Notes under the pieces: model-generated | What the model was told of the DNA's origin: nothing | Seen by the model: only the letters and a program-made list of their open reading frames with translations | Databases searched by the model: none | Program-made: the position numbers and the translations under genes | DNA from: Sequoia sempervirens | Taxonomy: Eukaryota; Streptophyta; Pinopsida; Cupressales; Cupressaceae | Direction of reading: 5' to 3' | NCBI GenBank assembly: GCA_007258455.2 | Contig: VDFB02000003.1 | Location: 39,054,176-39,118,175 of the forward strand | Length of the DNA: 64,000 nt | Shown: positions 10,105 to 22,175 of the stretch, one piece after another | Layout of the letters: every line of letters starts with the position of its first letter | Position numbering within the stretch: position 1 is the first letter of the stretch

Positions 10105-12678
10105 GAATCACCATAAGATGACAACCAAGGAATATATTCTTGTGACTGTAATTATGTGATCCATAACTCTATTGGTCATGTGGCACAATTGTGCTATAAC
10201 AAATATAGGATGCATTCATGTGTGACCCAAGTTTAATGTGGCTATGTTGTGATAGAAATGGAGCCACTCATATAATGTAGTTAATTCAGGTTGTATAATG
10301 TAGGTGTCACTCATCATTGGGTGCATTCAGGTTGTCTCAAGTTTAACAGGTTAGATGTAAAGATTGATCACCTCTTGCTGCAATAAAGAGCCTATAACTA
10401 TGGTTGATATGCAGAGTGGTTGTGTTATATCAATTATGTAGTGCATTCAAGCACAACCCATGTTTAATGGCCTATTCTAAAGAGTGATCAAGATTTTCTA
10501 AACCTTATGAATGTTACTTAAAAGTGTATAGCTTAAACTACAAACCGAGTTTCTTACATACTTGAATGCAATCTTGGGTTACCACAAACTATAATAATGT
10601 GATCTGCTAATAACCATTATGGAAAGTATTAAAGCAAGACCCATGCTATAGAGGATACATTTCCCTGATCAGGTTTACATACCTTAATGATCAAACACAA
10701 GCTTCCCACACACTCTAGGATACAATCCAAGATCATATCACAACTTTGTCAAAACAACTAATTTTTTGACCCAAGATTTAAGGTTGTTTTTTAATACCAA
10801 CATAAGCATTGGTAAGAGAATGATTAGGGTACAAACCCTAGGCCTCCGTAGAAACATAAACAATAACTCTAGTGGATTAGTGAGGTTGCAATACTAGAAA
10901 GATTGAGACATTGTAGCTAATAAAAAAATCTTGCAATCTAAAGATTGTAGCCAATAACAAGCACACTATGTAGCTTAGTAAAATTTGTAAATGCAATATA
11001 CGGTAAGAAGAATGACAGTCACTTGAGATGTGAGTCAAAAAGAGGCTGAGCAGTGACAAGATAATAAAGCTCAAACCTTGCATAGTAAAGTGGAGATTTT
11101 AACAGTGACTTTCCTTACCCCCTTGTTGACCTTAAGGGTTTTTCAAATGCTTTTGGTAGTGTTAGACAAGGCAAATGCAATCAGGGAATGACTGCCCAAA
11201 TGAAGTAACCGTGGTAATCATAGGTTCAATGTTTCTTCTTAGCCATTAATGTATAATGGAGGTAGTGGATTGCATGTTTGAGCAGTGTTTTGAGACTCAT
11301 CAAAGATGGGAGAATAGTGAATAATACCTTGTGGACTGTGAAGTAGTGTCAATAAGGTTGAAGGATCTTTAGATCTACAATACCATGAAACAATGAGTCC
11401 CCTGTAGTAAGTAGGCAGTCTATAGGGCATAGTTTGATTTTATAGAAGGATGCTCATGAAAGGAATCTTCAAGTGATAGTCAGTGAGTTGTTTGAGATTG
11501 CAGCTGAGGGTGCAATACTCGGTCTTAAAGGAAGTTAGCAGAGTAGTAAATGTGTAAGAAAATCAAATCATACACAATAAACAATTCACAATGTTATCTT
11601 GCATAATGCCTTGAGTTTGAAGACAAAATTCTCATTGTATCTTGATGAAAGTGGTGACCTTAATGGTCAATCACTGGCAACCATGATTTTAAAACATAAT
11701 ATTGCGCTTATGGAGGCAACATTTTAAGCAAGGTAGTGAGTGGTGGTTTGGAACAATGGCAGGTATGAAGGACTTGCTTTATATGCATACTATGCAGTCT
11801 AGCTTAAGACAACATTCTTAGAAGAGATTGAAGGTAGATTATGGAACTCAAGGTTTACCATGAAAATGATTAAAGAAAAGACTAAGATCTATTTAAAAGT
11901 CACAGTCATGAAGATATTAAAGATGTCACATGCAAAACCCTAGTAACTGAAGTAATGGATACAATGCCAAAGAGGATAGTGTGCTGGGGCAGATTTAGGA
12001 GATCAACACATTATCTAATTACAAGGAAATACATAATTTATTTATTTATTTAATTAAAAGAAATCATTCTAAACCCTATATAGGATACATTGATACTTCA
12101 AAAGCCTCTAAAGGAATTTGAGATTATGCAAATATATGTCAAGTAAATACCTAGATTACAAATAGTAGCGGAACAATGTAAGATTTGTTGAGCAGAGCAG
12201 GAATGAGATAAGCAACAATGAATCCTATGCCTCCTTTCACACACATCTCCTCACCGTTCTTTGTCATTCTTTACTGAAACACTTCTCCATTTTGGCGGTC
12301 TATGCTTGGAAATAATATTTTGACGAAGGTTTTAGAGTATGTTTATTAAAATGAAAACTCCATTCTGGTGGGCTACGCCTGAAAATAATATTTTGACAAA
12401 AGTTTTAGGGTATGTTTATTAAAATTTTAGAGTATTTTGGCAGGCTATATTCTTGATTCCTTAAATGATTTATTCAAATGGATTGTGACTAAATAAATGA
12501 TTAACTATTTAGTCATTTTTGTTTGTGTGACTAAATAATTTTTAATCAACGACCAAACTAGTAATTTATTTACTCATTTATAACCGAGTTGCAAAAAAGA
12601 GCAGAATTTAGTCATTTTTAGTTGTTGTGACTAAAAGTTTTAGTCACCTAGTCATTTATTTTCTAAATTCTACTAGTG
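10105..12678 (-). mobile_element. CACTA element A2 fragment, inverted, inside B1
   Basis: Read on minus it starts CACTAGTAGAATTT at 12678 and follows A1 through the same subterminal motifs, the doubled ~75-bp unit, the B-insertion site (here uninterrupted, around 11560) and then the interior that matches 45558-47050. Similarity fades near 10105, close to a GGAATCACCATAAG string shared with A1. The left terminus of A2 is thus lost or too diverged to see. Because A2 lies between B1's 5' end and B1's transposase gene, it inserted into B1 while B1 itself sits in A1. Confidence 0.8.
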
Positions 12679-13149
12679 TGTGCTTCCTTGTGTGATTAGG
12701 GCTCTCTCAATGTTGAGGGCCCTAGGGATAAGCTCGTCATAAGAAGTGACACAATGCATCTTTAACTAAAAGGATAAATCTGTATTGACATTAGCAATGA
12801 TGATTTTGACTTGTTGCTCCTTAGGAATGTGTCACTTTCTCTTACTAGCTCGCTACCTCCATAATTGTAAGAAGTTTGCGATCAAGTTCAATATTCTGAT
12901 TTTAAGAGTCTAACGATTGGAAATCATCGTAAAATCATAATTTATTAAGTTTTAGAATTAGCATTTTAAAGTGTTTTTTGGGGTCATTAACTTCAAACTA
13001 TCTTCTTTTTTGTAGGGGTGGTTGCATGCCAAATTTTTTTGGTATAAAATATCAGAATTATTAGATTTTGTTACCTTTCTATGAATAAAAATTATTGGAG
13101 TGTGAGTTTGATATTTTTTTGAAGATCTAAATAGTCAAGCTTGGTAAAG
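12679..13149 (+). other. B1 sequence upstream of the transposase; no ORF
   Basis: This is the stretch between A2 and the first transposase exon. No open frame is supported. It probably holds the 5' untranslated part and perhaps an intron of the TNP2 gene: a pyrimidine tract followed by TTTTTGTAG lies at about 13000-13015, just before the exon-like region. Promoter elements could not be assigned. Confidence 0.4.
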
Positions 13150-16100
13150 AAAAATCACGTCAGATAATATCAGTCCAGAACAAAATGAAGAGACACTTGA
13201 TAGATTGTGGGCTAGATTGAAAAGAAAGGGTGATGGGAAATGTTATTGTCCTTGCAATAATTGCAAGGGCTTAAAGACGAGACAACTTTTAATCACAACA
13301 GTTGAGAAACATTGTAGGCAGCATGGTCAAGTTGAAGGGGGACATGATTATCATCCATTGGTAAGTTGTTCATTATATGTGTTTATATTGATTGAATTTG
13401 TAAATTTTTATATCGTTTTAACATTATATATATATATAATCACTTGATCATGATTATGGTTTATTTGTGTCTATCATTATTATAAAGGTGGGGCGCCCTA
13501 GGGCACAGGATATGGATTATCACGGCCCAGAGAATGTGGTTTTGCAAGCAGACGAACATGAAGCTGTGAATATCGAAAATGAAGTTAATGATCTTATGGA
13601 AGAAGATGATCATGCGCTAGAAAACATAGTTGAAGATGATGGTACAAATACATTGATCCACGACATATTTATTGGTAGAGCTAATCATGATGATCGAGAT
13701 GACTTTGATGATGTTCATGATTTACCTGTACTTAAGAAGGCATACGAGCCCCTTTATGAAGGCTCCCAAACAACTCTTCTCTCTGTTGTATTGTTGTTGT
13801 TGAACTTGAAGGTTATGAATGGTTTATCAAACATAGCAATCTCACGGATGTTAAGGTATGTCATATATGCTATCTTTTTTCATCTATTTTAATTGTTGTT
13901 AGTTCATCACTAGTAAATAAAGGATGAAATATGTACCATTAATATTCTTTATATTAACAAATTATTTTTTGTTGTAGATTGATTGGTGAATTTTTGTTAC
14001 CACCATCAAATATTTTACCTCGCTCATATCGAGATTTATGCATTATGAAAGATATCAGAATGGAGTATCAAGCAATAGATGCATGTCCCAATGATCATAT
14101 TATATATCATAAACAACATGAATTTGCAACATAATGAATTTCATATCAATAGATATCGAACAAATCAACTAACAAAAAAGGTGCCTCACAAGGTTCTTGT
14201 TATATTCCCATTATTCCACGTATGCAATGATTATTTGGAAAGCTTAGCACAATTTATGGATTACCATGCACAAATAGAAGTGGAGATGACATTCTTCGAA
14301 TTCTGTGGATGGTTCTGTATTTAGGGACATGGAGGAAAAATGGACACACTTTAAAGAAGACCTCGTAATCTCAGACTTTCATTGGGAGTGGACGGTGTCA
14401 ATCCATTTGGAGAGTTGAGATCTATTTACTTGGTGTGGCCTATTTTTGTTATCAACAATAACATTCCTCCATGGATGTCAATAAAGAGGGAGCACATAAT
14501 GTTGTCAATGATTGTTCCAGGTATTTGTTTACATCAATTTTCTTTAACGTAGTAGCATCTCATTTGTCTTATTTGTTGCATAATGACTTATATTTTTTCC
14601 ACTCAATATTCATGTACACTAATTTATATATATTGCAGTAAAATGGTTATAATAATTATGTAATGTTTATGTTCATTCAACTAGGTAAGTACCAAGTTAA
14701 AGATATGAATGTATATATCGAGCCTCTTATCGATGAGTTACTAAAATTAAGGAATGGTGTCACTATGTATGACTTCTCTAGACCAATAGGACAAATACAA
14801 TTTCAATTCCATGCAATGCTTGTATGGACAATTCATGATGCCCAGGACTAACACATTTTTTTGGGTATGTTATAACGTTCGACTACACTTTAACAATATT
14901 TAATTTTATGAAGTAGATATCATGCATGTTTTTAAAATAATCTATTCATTATATATAATTATAAAAAATTGACATATTTAATCCAATTATATATGATCTT
15001 GCAGGTCTTCAAACAAAGAAAAAAATTTCATGTCCAATTTGTGGTCCAAAGATGAAATCTTGTCGTTCAACAAGTTTAGGAAAGCAGGTGTTTGATGAGT
15101 ATAGACACTTCCTCCATAGAAATCATAAGTATTGAACTACTGAAAAACATCTTTTCAATGGGAAAGAAGAGACCATCAAAACTACGAAGAATGAAACCTC
15201 ATCTATGGAAGTTGGAATATAATAGAATTAATCGTCAAGGTTATACATCAGATCAAATTGTTTATCTATCATATATGATATATTTTGAATTTATATTTTT
15301 ATATTGTGTTGTTTTTACTTATGTTGTAATTGACAATGATTGTCGTTGTTAATTTGTTTAACTTATATTCTTCATGAAGGTCGTCAAAGCATTAATGACT
15401 GGCTTCCACAGGGACTGAAAGTTATCTCAGACAATTTAGTAGGTTGCCTTACTATGAGCAGCTACAAATTGTGCATTTGTTTGATACAATGTATATAGGA
15501 AAGAATATATAACATAAACGTTATGGAAAATATTGGATGGAAGGTATGACAAAGAAAAAATTGTCAAAATTTGTAGTGACATTTAGGAAGCCAATCATGC
15601 AATGAAAAATGTCATTCAATTAAATAGCAATGGAGACCAAATTAATATAAGTGCCCTTCCTTGGTTATTAACAGAGAAACAAAGAAATGCTATAAAAGAA
15701 GTCATACAAAAAATATGATTTCCCACAGGATTTGCTACGAACATAAACAATATAATAACAAAGAAAGGTGAATTTGGGTCAGGGATGAAAACACATGATT
15801 GGAATACCTTCATTAAGGTAATTATTCTAGTATATTATATACACTTGTATAATGCATGTACTTTTCGATTATTATTACATGTTTGCTACTTTTGGAAAAA
15901 TAATGAAAAGCTCATTTTATAATTGTTGCGGTATGTTCTACCTCTATCTCTCCCGGACAACTTTGACAACAATGTATCCCGAGCAAGTTATATATGATCT
16001 TGGGCTCACCTTAAGGGTAAGTGAAGTGGTATTTGTTCAATTCATTGTATACATCTTATAATTTCATTTTTTGCTTGTTATAGCAATATATTGTATATTT

Positions 16101-17799
16101 TTGTTAATCCTAAGTTATATATTTGCGCCTTGAATCACTTGTAGATGGTTGTCATCTAAAAGAAATCCACATAAAGAAGATATAAATTATTGGAAGAAAA
16201 ATTACATAATCCTAATGTGGCAGAATGAAAAGTATTACAGCTGACATTTCAATGCAAAAAGAACACTACATAAAATACACCAAGTTTAGAGTTAGGTGTT
16301 AATGGTTGCCTGGGTCAATGTGGATGGTTGAGACACTTGAAGTACGAGGCTTTGTGGTTAGAAAAGAGCACATCACGGTTTCTGGTGGAGAGGGATATAT
16401 GGTATACGGAGACCAGTGTACATTAGTGAATATCTTCCTAAGTTTGGGAAAGATCCATGTAGATGCATTTGGGATCCCAACTCCATTAACAAATTCAAAG
16501 GGGAGTACCTGATGGGGAAAGGTAGATTGAGGAAAGTGAGAGGTAATTATAAGATGGTTATGGAGATTAATTGGAATACATTTTACATATGGTTTTTATG
16601 TATATTGTACTTATTTAATTTTTAATCTTCAATATACATCAATTATAAATTAAGGTCGTATACTGTGGTATTTAACTAATTATATGTCGTTTGTGAATTT
16701 CAATTTTTTTTGGTACAGTTGGTCGAGAGTGGGATACACTACATTTGTACATCGCCAACAATTTTGATTGGATGACGGTATGGATTGAGCGATGTCAACA
16801 ATTTGGTCGTGCATTAACATGGGAAGGTGTGGCTTCATTGGTTAAAGAAGCTCATTGTAATGGAGATTCCAATGTCACACAAAGGGAAATTGATTTAGAA
16901 TATGGTTTAAGAGATAAAAAGGTAACTATAAATATATTAATCATCCATATTATTTAATTATTTTCAATTATATTGATGTATATATGTTGAGATTGTTTTT
17001 CTTTGCATATATTGACCAGAATAAATATGTTTATCAATGGCCCGATGCAATAATTTTTTACATGTTTGACATATTGCAGGTGAAACACCACAAGGCTATG
17101 TGGTGCAATGGTCGTAAATTTTGAATCAAAATGTTGGATGACATGAAGAAAACTTGTGATTCTGGTATAACTGTAGTCTTTTAGGTGACTAATGTTTCAT
17201 CTAGAAGTGACATACATTCAAAAGTCTCAGAAAATTGATACTATGGGATTTTGGATGATATACTTGAGTGTGACTTTAAGTCCTTCAGATTAATTTTGTT
17301 CGTCGTCCTATGGTACAGGCTATGATTGAATAAAAATGATCTCGAAAGAACTGTTATTGAACATGATAATAAATTTACCATGGTTAATACAAGGTCAATC
17401 AAGCAAGCTGGAAATGAGCCCTATATTTTTCCAAGCCAATGTGAGCAGGTATTTTACTCAGAGGTTCCAGGTAAACTGGGTTGGTCATTTGTTATTTGAC
17501 ATGATCCAAGAGGAAGGCCGGTAAAGTATAATGTGGTGGAAGAAGAAGATACAGAAGAACTAGAAGATGATGATCAGTATCAACAATTAGTTGATGATGT
17601 CCCTGATGAAGATGTCAAAGAGGAGGAACTAGATCATGATGATGTAGGAGTTAATGTTCATGAAGATGATATCCGTGTGGATGATGATATTATCAAAAAT
17701 GATATTGATGACAATGATGATGATATGACCAATCCTTACAATGTCGAATCTGGATCAGATGATACATACAAAGAGTTGGATGAAGAAGAAGATCAATGA
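13150..17799 (+). pseudogene. TNP2-type CACTA transposase with DUF4218 and DUF4216, element B1
   Basis: Main transposase of a plant CACTA element, in about ten exons. Exon 1 (to 13360, donor GTAAGT) has the N-terminal transposase-associated domain, with CYCPCNNCKGLKTR. Exon 2 (13488-13855) ends in LYNLK-like NLKVMNGLSNIAISRMLR. About 13980-14520 gives MEYQAIDACPNDHIIYH and NPFGE...WP, hallmarks of the TNP2 domain. 14684-14850 has YDFSRPIGQIQFQFHAMLVW. 15005-15240 has a CPICG zinc-type motif and NGKEE. 15905-16600 matches DUF4218 (PEQVIYDLG; WMVE; EYLPKF). 16740-16920 and 17080-17530 match DUF4216 (YYGILDDILECDFKS; FTMVNTRSIKQAGNEPYIF). It ends in a very acidic Asp/Glu tail (17533-17799). Several stops and frameshifts, for example after HAMLVWTIHDAQD, show it is no longer functional. 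Confidence 0.88.
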
Positions 17800-17960
17800 C
17801 ATTGAAATGTATGAGTTATGCGATTATATTATCTATTTGATATTAATTTCTTGATAGAATTATATTTGATTTATGTGGTTACATAATTAAATTATGATGT
17901 TTTTAATTTTCATGCCATTACATAATTAATTTAATGATGTACTTTTTAATGTTTGAAAGG
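17800..17960 (+). repeat. B1 region after the transposase, shared with B2
   Basis: Non-coding sequence after the transposase stop, matching 54650-54500 of B2 in reverse. It contains a short tandem repeat of TTACATAATTAATT..ATGATGT. Similarity between B1 and B2 stops at about 17960 and 54500, marking where different later insertions begin in the two copies. Confidence 0.7.
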
Positions 17961-18549
17961 TCAAAAAATTAAAACATTTCAATAGTGATGTTAACAACCT
18001 TGAAATTAGTGTGTTTTATGTTTCATGTGATCATAAAAGATTAAAAATTCAGTTGTAGAGGTGGTTGTTCAGTGGTTGACGTGTAAAGGCCTTTAAAAGG
18101 TATAATGTGATCATTGTAATGGTTGTTGATGGTTGTGGATTTAAAATACAAGCTCTTGACATTCAAAAATTTGTGTTTTTCTTCAAATTTTTTGTATTTT
18201 TCCTATTATGCAGCACTGTATGGTCACATGCAGCCATATTTTGATGTGAAATAAATTCCAGGTCGTGAAGATATGTGCTAGCTTTGATTTGAATCTGATT
18301 TGAGGGCTTAAGGCATTGATTTGAGTTAGAAAGCTTCATTTCTTTGCATACAACCCAGTTACCCTATTTTTGAGGGTTTTGTAGTCAAACATGATATAAA
18401 AGGGGCTCTTAGACTTTTTGTGATTACTATAGCTTGTGTAAGATGGCCCATGGATACTATTGTAATTGTAGGATGCATGAATAGGGTGTAGGATGAGAAA
18501 TAAAGAAGGTATAGCTGCTGTCCTCAATAGTTTTGTGAATAAAAGCATG
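17961..18549. other. No gene supported; flank of the inverted-arm element
   Basis: No coding motif. The minus open stretch at 18336-18593 is not conserved in any other copy in the window. This lies outside both the B1/B2 shared sequence and the inverted arms, so it belongs to an unidentified insertion or to diverged B1 sequence. Confidence 0.35.
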
Positions 18550-19530
18550 GCGATAGAGAGGGTACTTTTCGGCCCGTGGCGTTTCTCCTTCATTTTTCTA
18601 TAAGAAGGATTTCAAGGTCAAAAGTCTGGGTTAGCAAGTTAGATATTTTTTAGTCAAGTCTAAGGTAGAGTTGAACAAGTGTAAAAGTTTGATGGTTTTA
18701 AGGAAAATGCAATTTAGGTTTTGAGTCATTACGTAGTAGGTTTTGAATTCATGGGAGTTGATGTTTCATGGCCCGATCTTGGCATTTGAATTGAAATAGT
18801 TAATTCAAACTCATGTCTCTCTCCATTTATGCGTGCATATAAATTTTGAATACAAGATAATCAAAGGGTTGTCTCATTCATCTCACTGTTGTGGTGTGTA
18901 TGATTTCTATTTTGGCTTTAATTCAAGGAATTAATTAAAATGCTTGAATGGGATTGTAGGTGGATATGTTATGTATAAGGATTTGATAAGTAGTATTGTG
19001 TTAGAATACATGTTGATGAAATTGTAAAGCAATGTTCTCAATGATCTTATATGTTATGTGTTAAATCTATCATAAACCCTTAGATGTTTATGAATTTGAC
19101 TCCCTCAATGGATATATGGAACTTATCTAAGTTCTACTAATTTGTATGGTTCATTATTTTGTTTGTCTTTACCTAGCGCTTTCTACAAATTGCAAATCAA
19201 TGACTATTTTACACTATGGAATGTGTTGTAGTTATCTCATGCTCCAAATAGTTGATATTACTGATGAACAACCAATTCTATTCATTATTATGCTATTATG
19301 TTGAGCTATTAAATGAGATTATTTGTTGTTGTTAATTTTGTTTACGGTAATGGTGTAGAGGTTATAAATGCATCAAGGGATCACCCTCCCAGGTCTTGCA
19401 AAGCCCAAAGTGTAGGAGGTCTTTAAAATCCTCGTCAATTGGTCTAGATCCTTCGAGTTTCCCTTGATTGGAATTGGAAATTCCATAGGTAAATTAGAAG
19501 ACCAACCTGGTTATAGTAAAAACAACTAAC
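18550..19530 (+). repeat. Left inverted arm around the GA-rich core
   Basis: The reverse complement of this ~980-bp stretch matches 20989-21970. Examples are CCTTCATTTTTCTATAAGAAGG at its outer end and the AATTCCATAGGTA...CCAACCTGGTTATAGT phrase at its inner end. Similarity looks about 80-85 percent by eye. The outer end fades near the GGTACTTTTCGGCCCG string. No transposase is between the arms. Confidence 0.8.
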
Positions 19531-20988
19531 AGGTAGAGGGGAGAGAGATAAAGGGCTTTAGTGAGAGAGAGAGGGAGGGAGTGGGAGAGAGATAGAGGGT
19601 AGAGGGTTAAGGGTAGAGGGGAGGGAGATAAGAGTGAGTGAGAGAGATAGAGACTTGAAAGAGGGAGAGGGGGTAGGAAGGTGAGACTTGAGAGAGAGAG
19701 GGAGGGAGGGAGTGAGTGGGAGAGAGATAGAGGGTAAAGGGTTAAGCGTAGAGGGTAGAGGGTTTAAGGGTTAATAGTTTAGGGTTTAGGGGTTAAAGGT
19801 AGAGGAGAGAGAGGAGGAGGGAGTGAGAGAATTGAGAGAGGGAGAGGGGGTAGGAAGGTGAGACTTGAGAGAGAGAGGGAGAGAGGGAGGGAGGGAGTGG
19901 GAGAGAGATAGAGGGTAGAGGGTTTAAGGTTTTAGAGTTTAAGGGTTAATGGTTTAGGGTTTAGGGTTAAAGGTAGAGGAGAGAGAGATAGAGGGAGTGA
20001 GTGAGAGAGAGAGAGATCCTGAGAGGGAGAGGGGGGGAGGGAGGGGAGAGTCTTGAGAGAGAGAGAGGAGGGTGGGAGAGAGAGTAGAGGGTAGAGGATT
20101 TATGGATTGGCGGGTTAAGGGTAGAGGGGCTAAGGGTAGAGTGGGAGAGATACTTAGGAGCAGATAGAGAGAGGAGGGAAGGGAGAGGGAAGAGGGGAGG
20201 AAGGAGAGAGAGAGAGACCTAAGAGAGGGAGTGGTGCTAGGATGAAGACACTTGAGAGAGAGAGGGGGGGAGTGGTTGATAGATATAGGGAGAAAGGGTT
20301 AAGGGTAGAGGGTAGGGGGTTTAAGGGTTAAGGGTTATTAGTTAAGGGTAGAGGGTTTAAGGGTAGAGGGGAGACATAGAGGGGGTGAGAGAGATAGAGA
20401 GATACCTAAGAGAGGGAGAGGGGCAGAGTGAGAGACTTGAGAGAGAGAGGGTAGAGGGTTTAAGGGCTCTGGGGTTTTATGGTTAAGGGTCTAAGGTCTT
20501 GGGTTTTGGTAGAGGGGAGAGAGAGAGGGATTCAATGAGAGAGAGAGAGGGAGTTTGGTGGAAGAGATAGATAGATGCAGAAGGTAGATGGTTAAGGCAG
20601 ATGGGAAAAGATAGGAGGAGGAGAGAGAGACCCAAGAGAGAGTTGTAGGAGGTGAGACTTGACAGAGAGGGGAGGGAGGGAGGGAGTAATCGGGAGAGAG
20701 ATAGAGGTAGAGGGTTTGCGGGTTAAGGCTCAAGGTTTAGGGTTAAGAGTAGAGGGGAGAGAGATAGAGAGAGGAGTGAGAGAGAGACTTGTGAGAGAGG
20801 GAGAGGGGGTAGGAGGGAGAGAATTGAGAGAGAGAGAGAGAGGATATAGGGTAGAGGGTTTAAGGGTTTGGGGTTTAAGGGTTAAGAGTTTAGGGTTTAG
20901 GGTTATGGGTAGAGGGGAGAGAGATAGAGGGATTTAGTGAGAGAGGGAGGGAGTGGGAGAGAGATAGAGGGTTAAGGGTTAAGGGTAG
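19531..20988. repeat. GA-rich simple-repeat core with telomere-like GGTTTAGGG motifs
   Basis: About 1.46 kb of nearly pure purine sequence on plus, made of GAGAGA, GGGAGGGAG, GATAGAGGGTAGAGGG and GGGTTTAAGGGTTA/GGTTTAGGGTT phrases. A higher-order pattern of roughly 150-400 bp (GAGA block, then GGGTTTA block) recurs several times. The TTTAGGG-like words resemble plant telomere repeats but are degenerate. Runs of G in clusters give G-quadruplex and triplex potential on plus. Open frames in it (20491-20733, 20659-20937) are by-products of the repeat. Confidence 0.9.
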
Positions 20989-21985
20989 TGTTGGTTTTTT
21001 TTACTGTAACCAGGTTGGTTATCTAATATACCTATGGAATTTCTAATTCCAATCAAGGGCAGCTCGAAGGACCTAGACCAACTGACGAGGACATTAAAAG
21101 CCTCCTACACTTCGGGCTCTACAAGGCCCGAGAGTGTGATCCCTTAATGTGTTTACAACCTCTACACCATTATCATAAACAACATTAATATACAATAGAT
21201 GATCTCATTTAATAGCTCAACACAATAGGATAATACCAAATAGAATCTACTGTTCATCAGTATTATCAACTATTTGGAGCATGAGATAACTACAACACAT
21301 TTCATAGTATAAGATAGTCATTGATTTGCAATTTGTAGCAAGCTCCAAGTAAAGGAAAACAAATACTGAATCATACGAATAAACACAACTTAGATCAGTG
21401 CCATATATCCATTGTAGGAGTCAAATTCATAAGTATCTAAGGGTTTATGACAGATTTAACACATAACATATAAGATCCTTGATAACATTGCATTACAATC
21501 TTATCAATATGCATTCTGACCCAATAATACTTATCAAATCCTTATACAAAACATATTTGCCTATAATCCCATTCAAGAATTTTAATTAATCCCTTAAATT
21601 AAAGCTAAAATAAGGATCATACACACCACAGTAGTGAGATTAATGAAACAACCCTTAGTCATCTTATTCAAAATTTAGATATGCATGTACAATGGAGAGA
21701 CATGAGTTTGAATTTATCATTTCAACTCAAACGCTAGTACTGTTATAGAACATTAAATCCCCATGAATTCAAAACCTATTATAGAATGACTCAAAACCTA
21801 AATTGCATTTCCCTTGAAACCATCGAACTTTACAATTTTCTCTACAACTTCACCTAGACTTGACCCAAAATTATCTAACTTGCTAACCCGTACTTCTAGC
21901 CTTGAAATCCTTCTTATATAAAATGAAGGAGCAAACAAGCATCGGGCCAAAAAGTACATGTGTCACCAGCCAAATGGAGCACCTG
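20989..21985 (+). repeat. Right inverted arm (repeated near 31 kb and 36.5-37.2 kb)
   Basis: Inverted partner of 18550-19530. A direct-orientation copy also exists in two pieces, 30945-31111 and 36472-37215, split by an LTR element. On minus it has a TATA-like TTTTATATAAGAAGG string at about 21900-21920, just beyond the 3' end of the U1 gene. It could therefore act as a promoter or be part of an LTR-like terminal repeat of the U1 element. That last point is inference. Confidence 0.75.
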
Positions 21986-22175
21986 GTGATATTCCAAAAA
22001 TTGTTACAACAACCATCACCCTGGAGAATATTCTTGTTCATCGTGTTTTTTGAGAAAGGTTGATGCAGCAACAAAAGAGCCTCAAGAATCCTATGCCAAG
22101 ACTGCCACCAAAAAAAAAATTGGAATCCATTGTAACTGCAACAGCTGATTTTCCAACCGTTAGTAGCCCACTCTT

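Noticed and set aside
8399..12678. A single 4.28-kb element with 1.2-kb terminal inverted repeats
   Set aside because: The CACTAG...CTAGTG ends look like one element, but the left arm continues at 45558 (same TTC junction as in the right arm). The two arms belong to two copies of A, with the B1 5' end between them.
20491..20937. ORFs at 20491-20733 (minus) and 20659-20937 (plus)
   Set aside because: They read Ser/Pro/Leu or Arg/Glu/Gly repeats forced by the GA-rich simple sequence and have no independent support.
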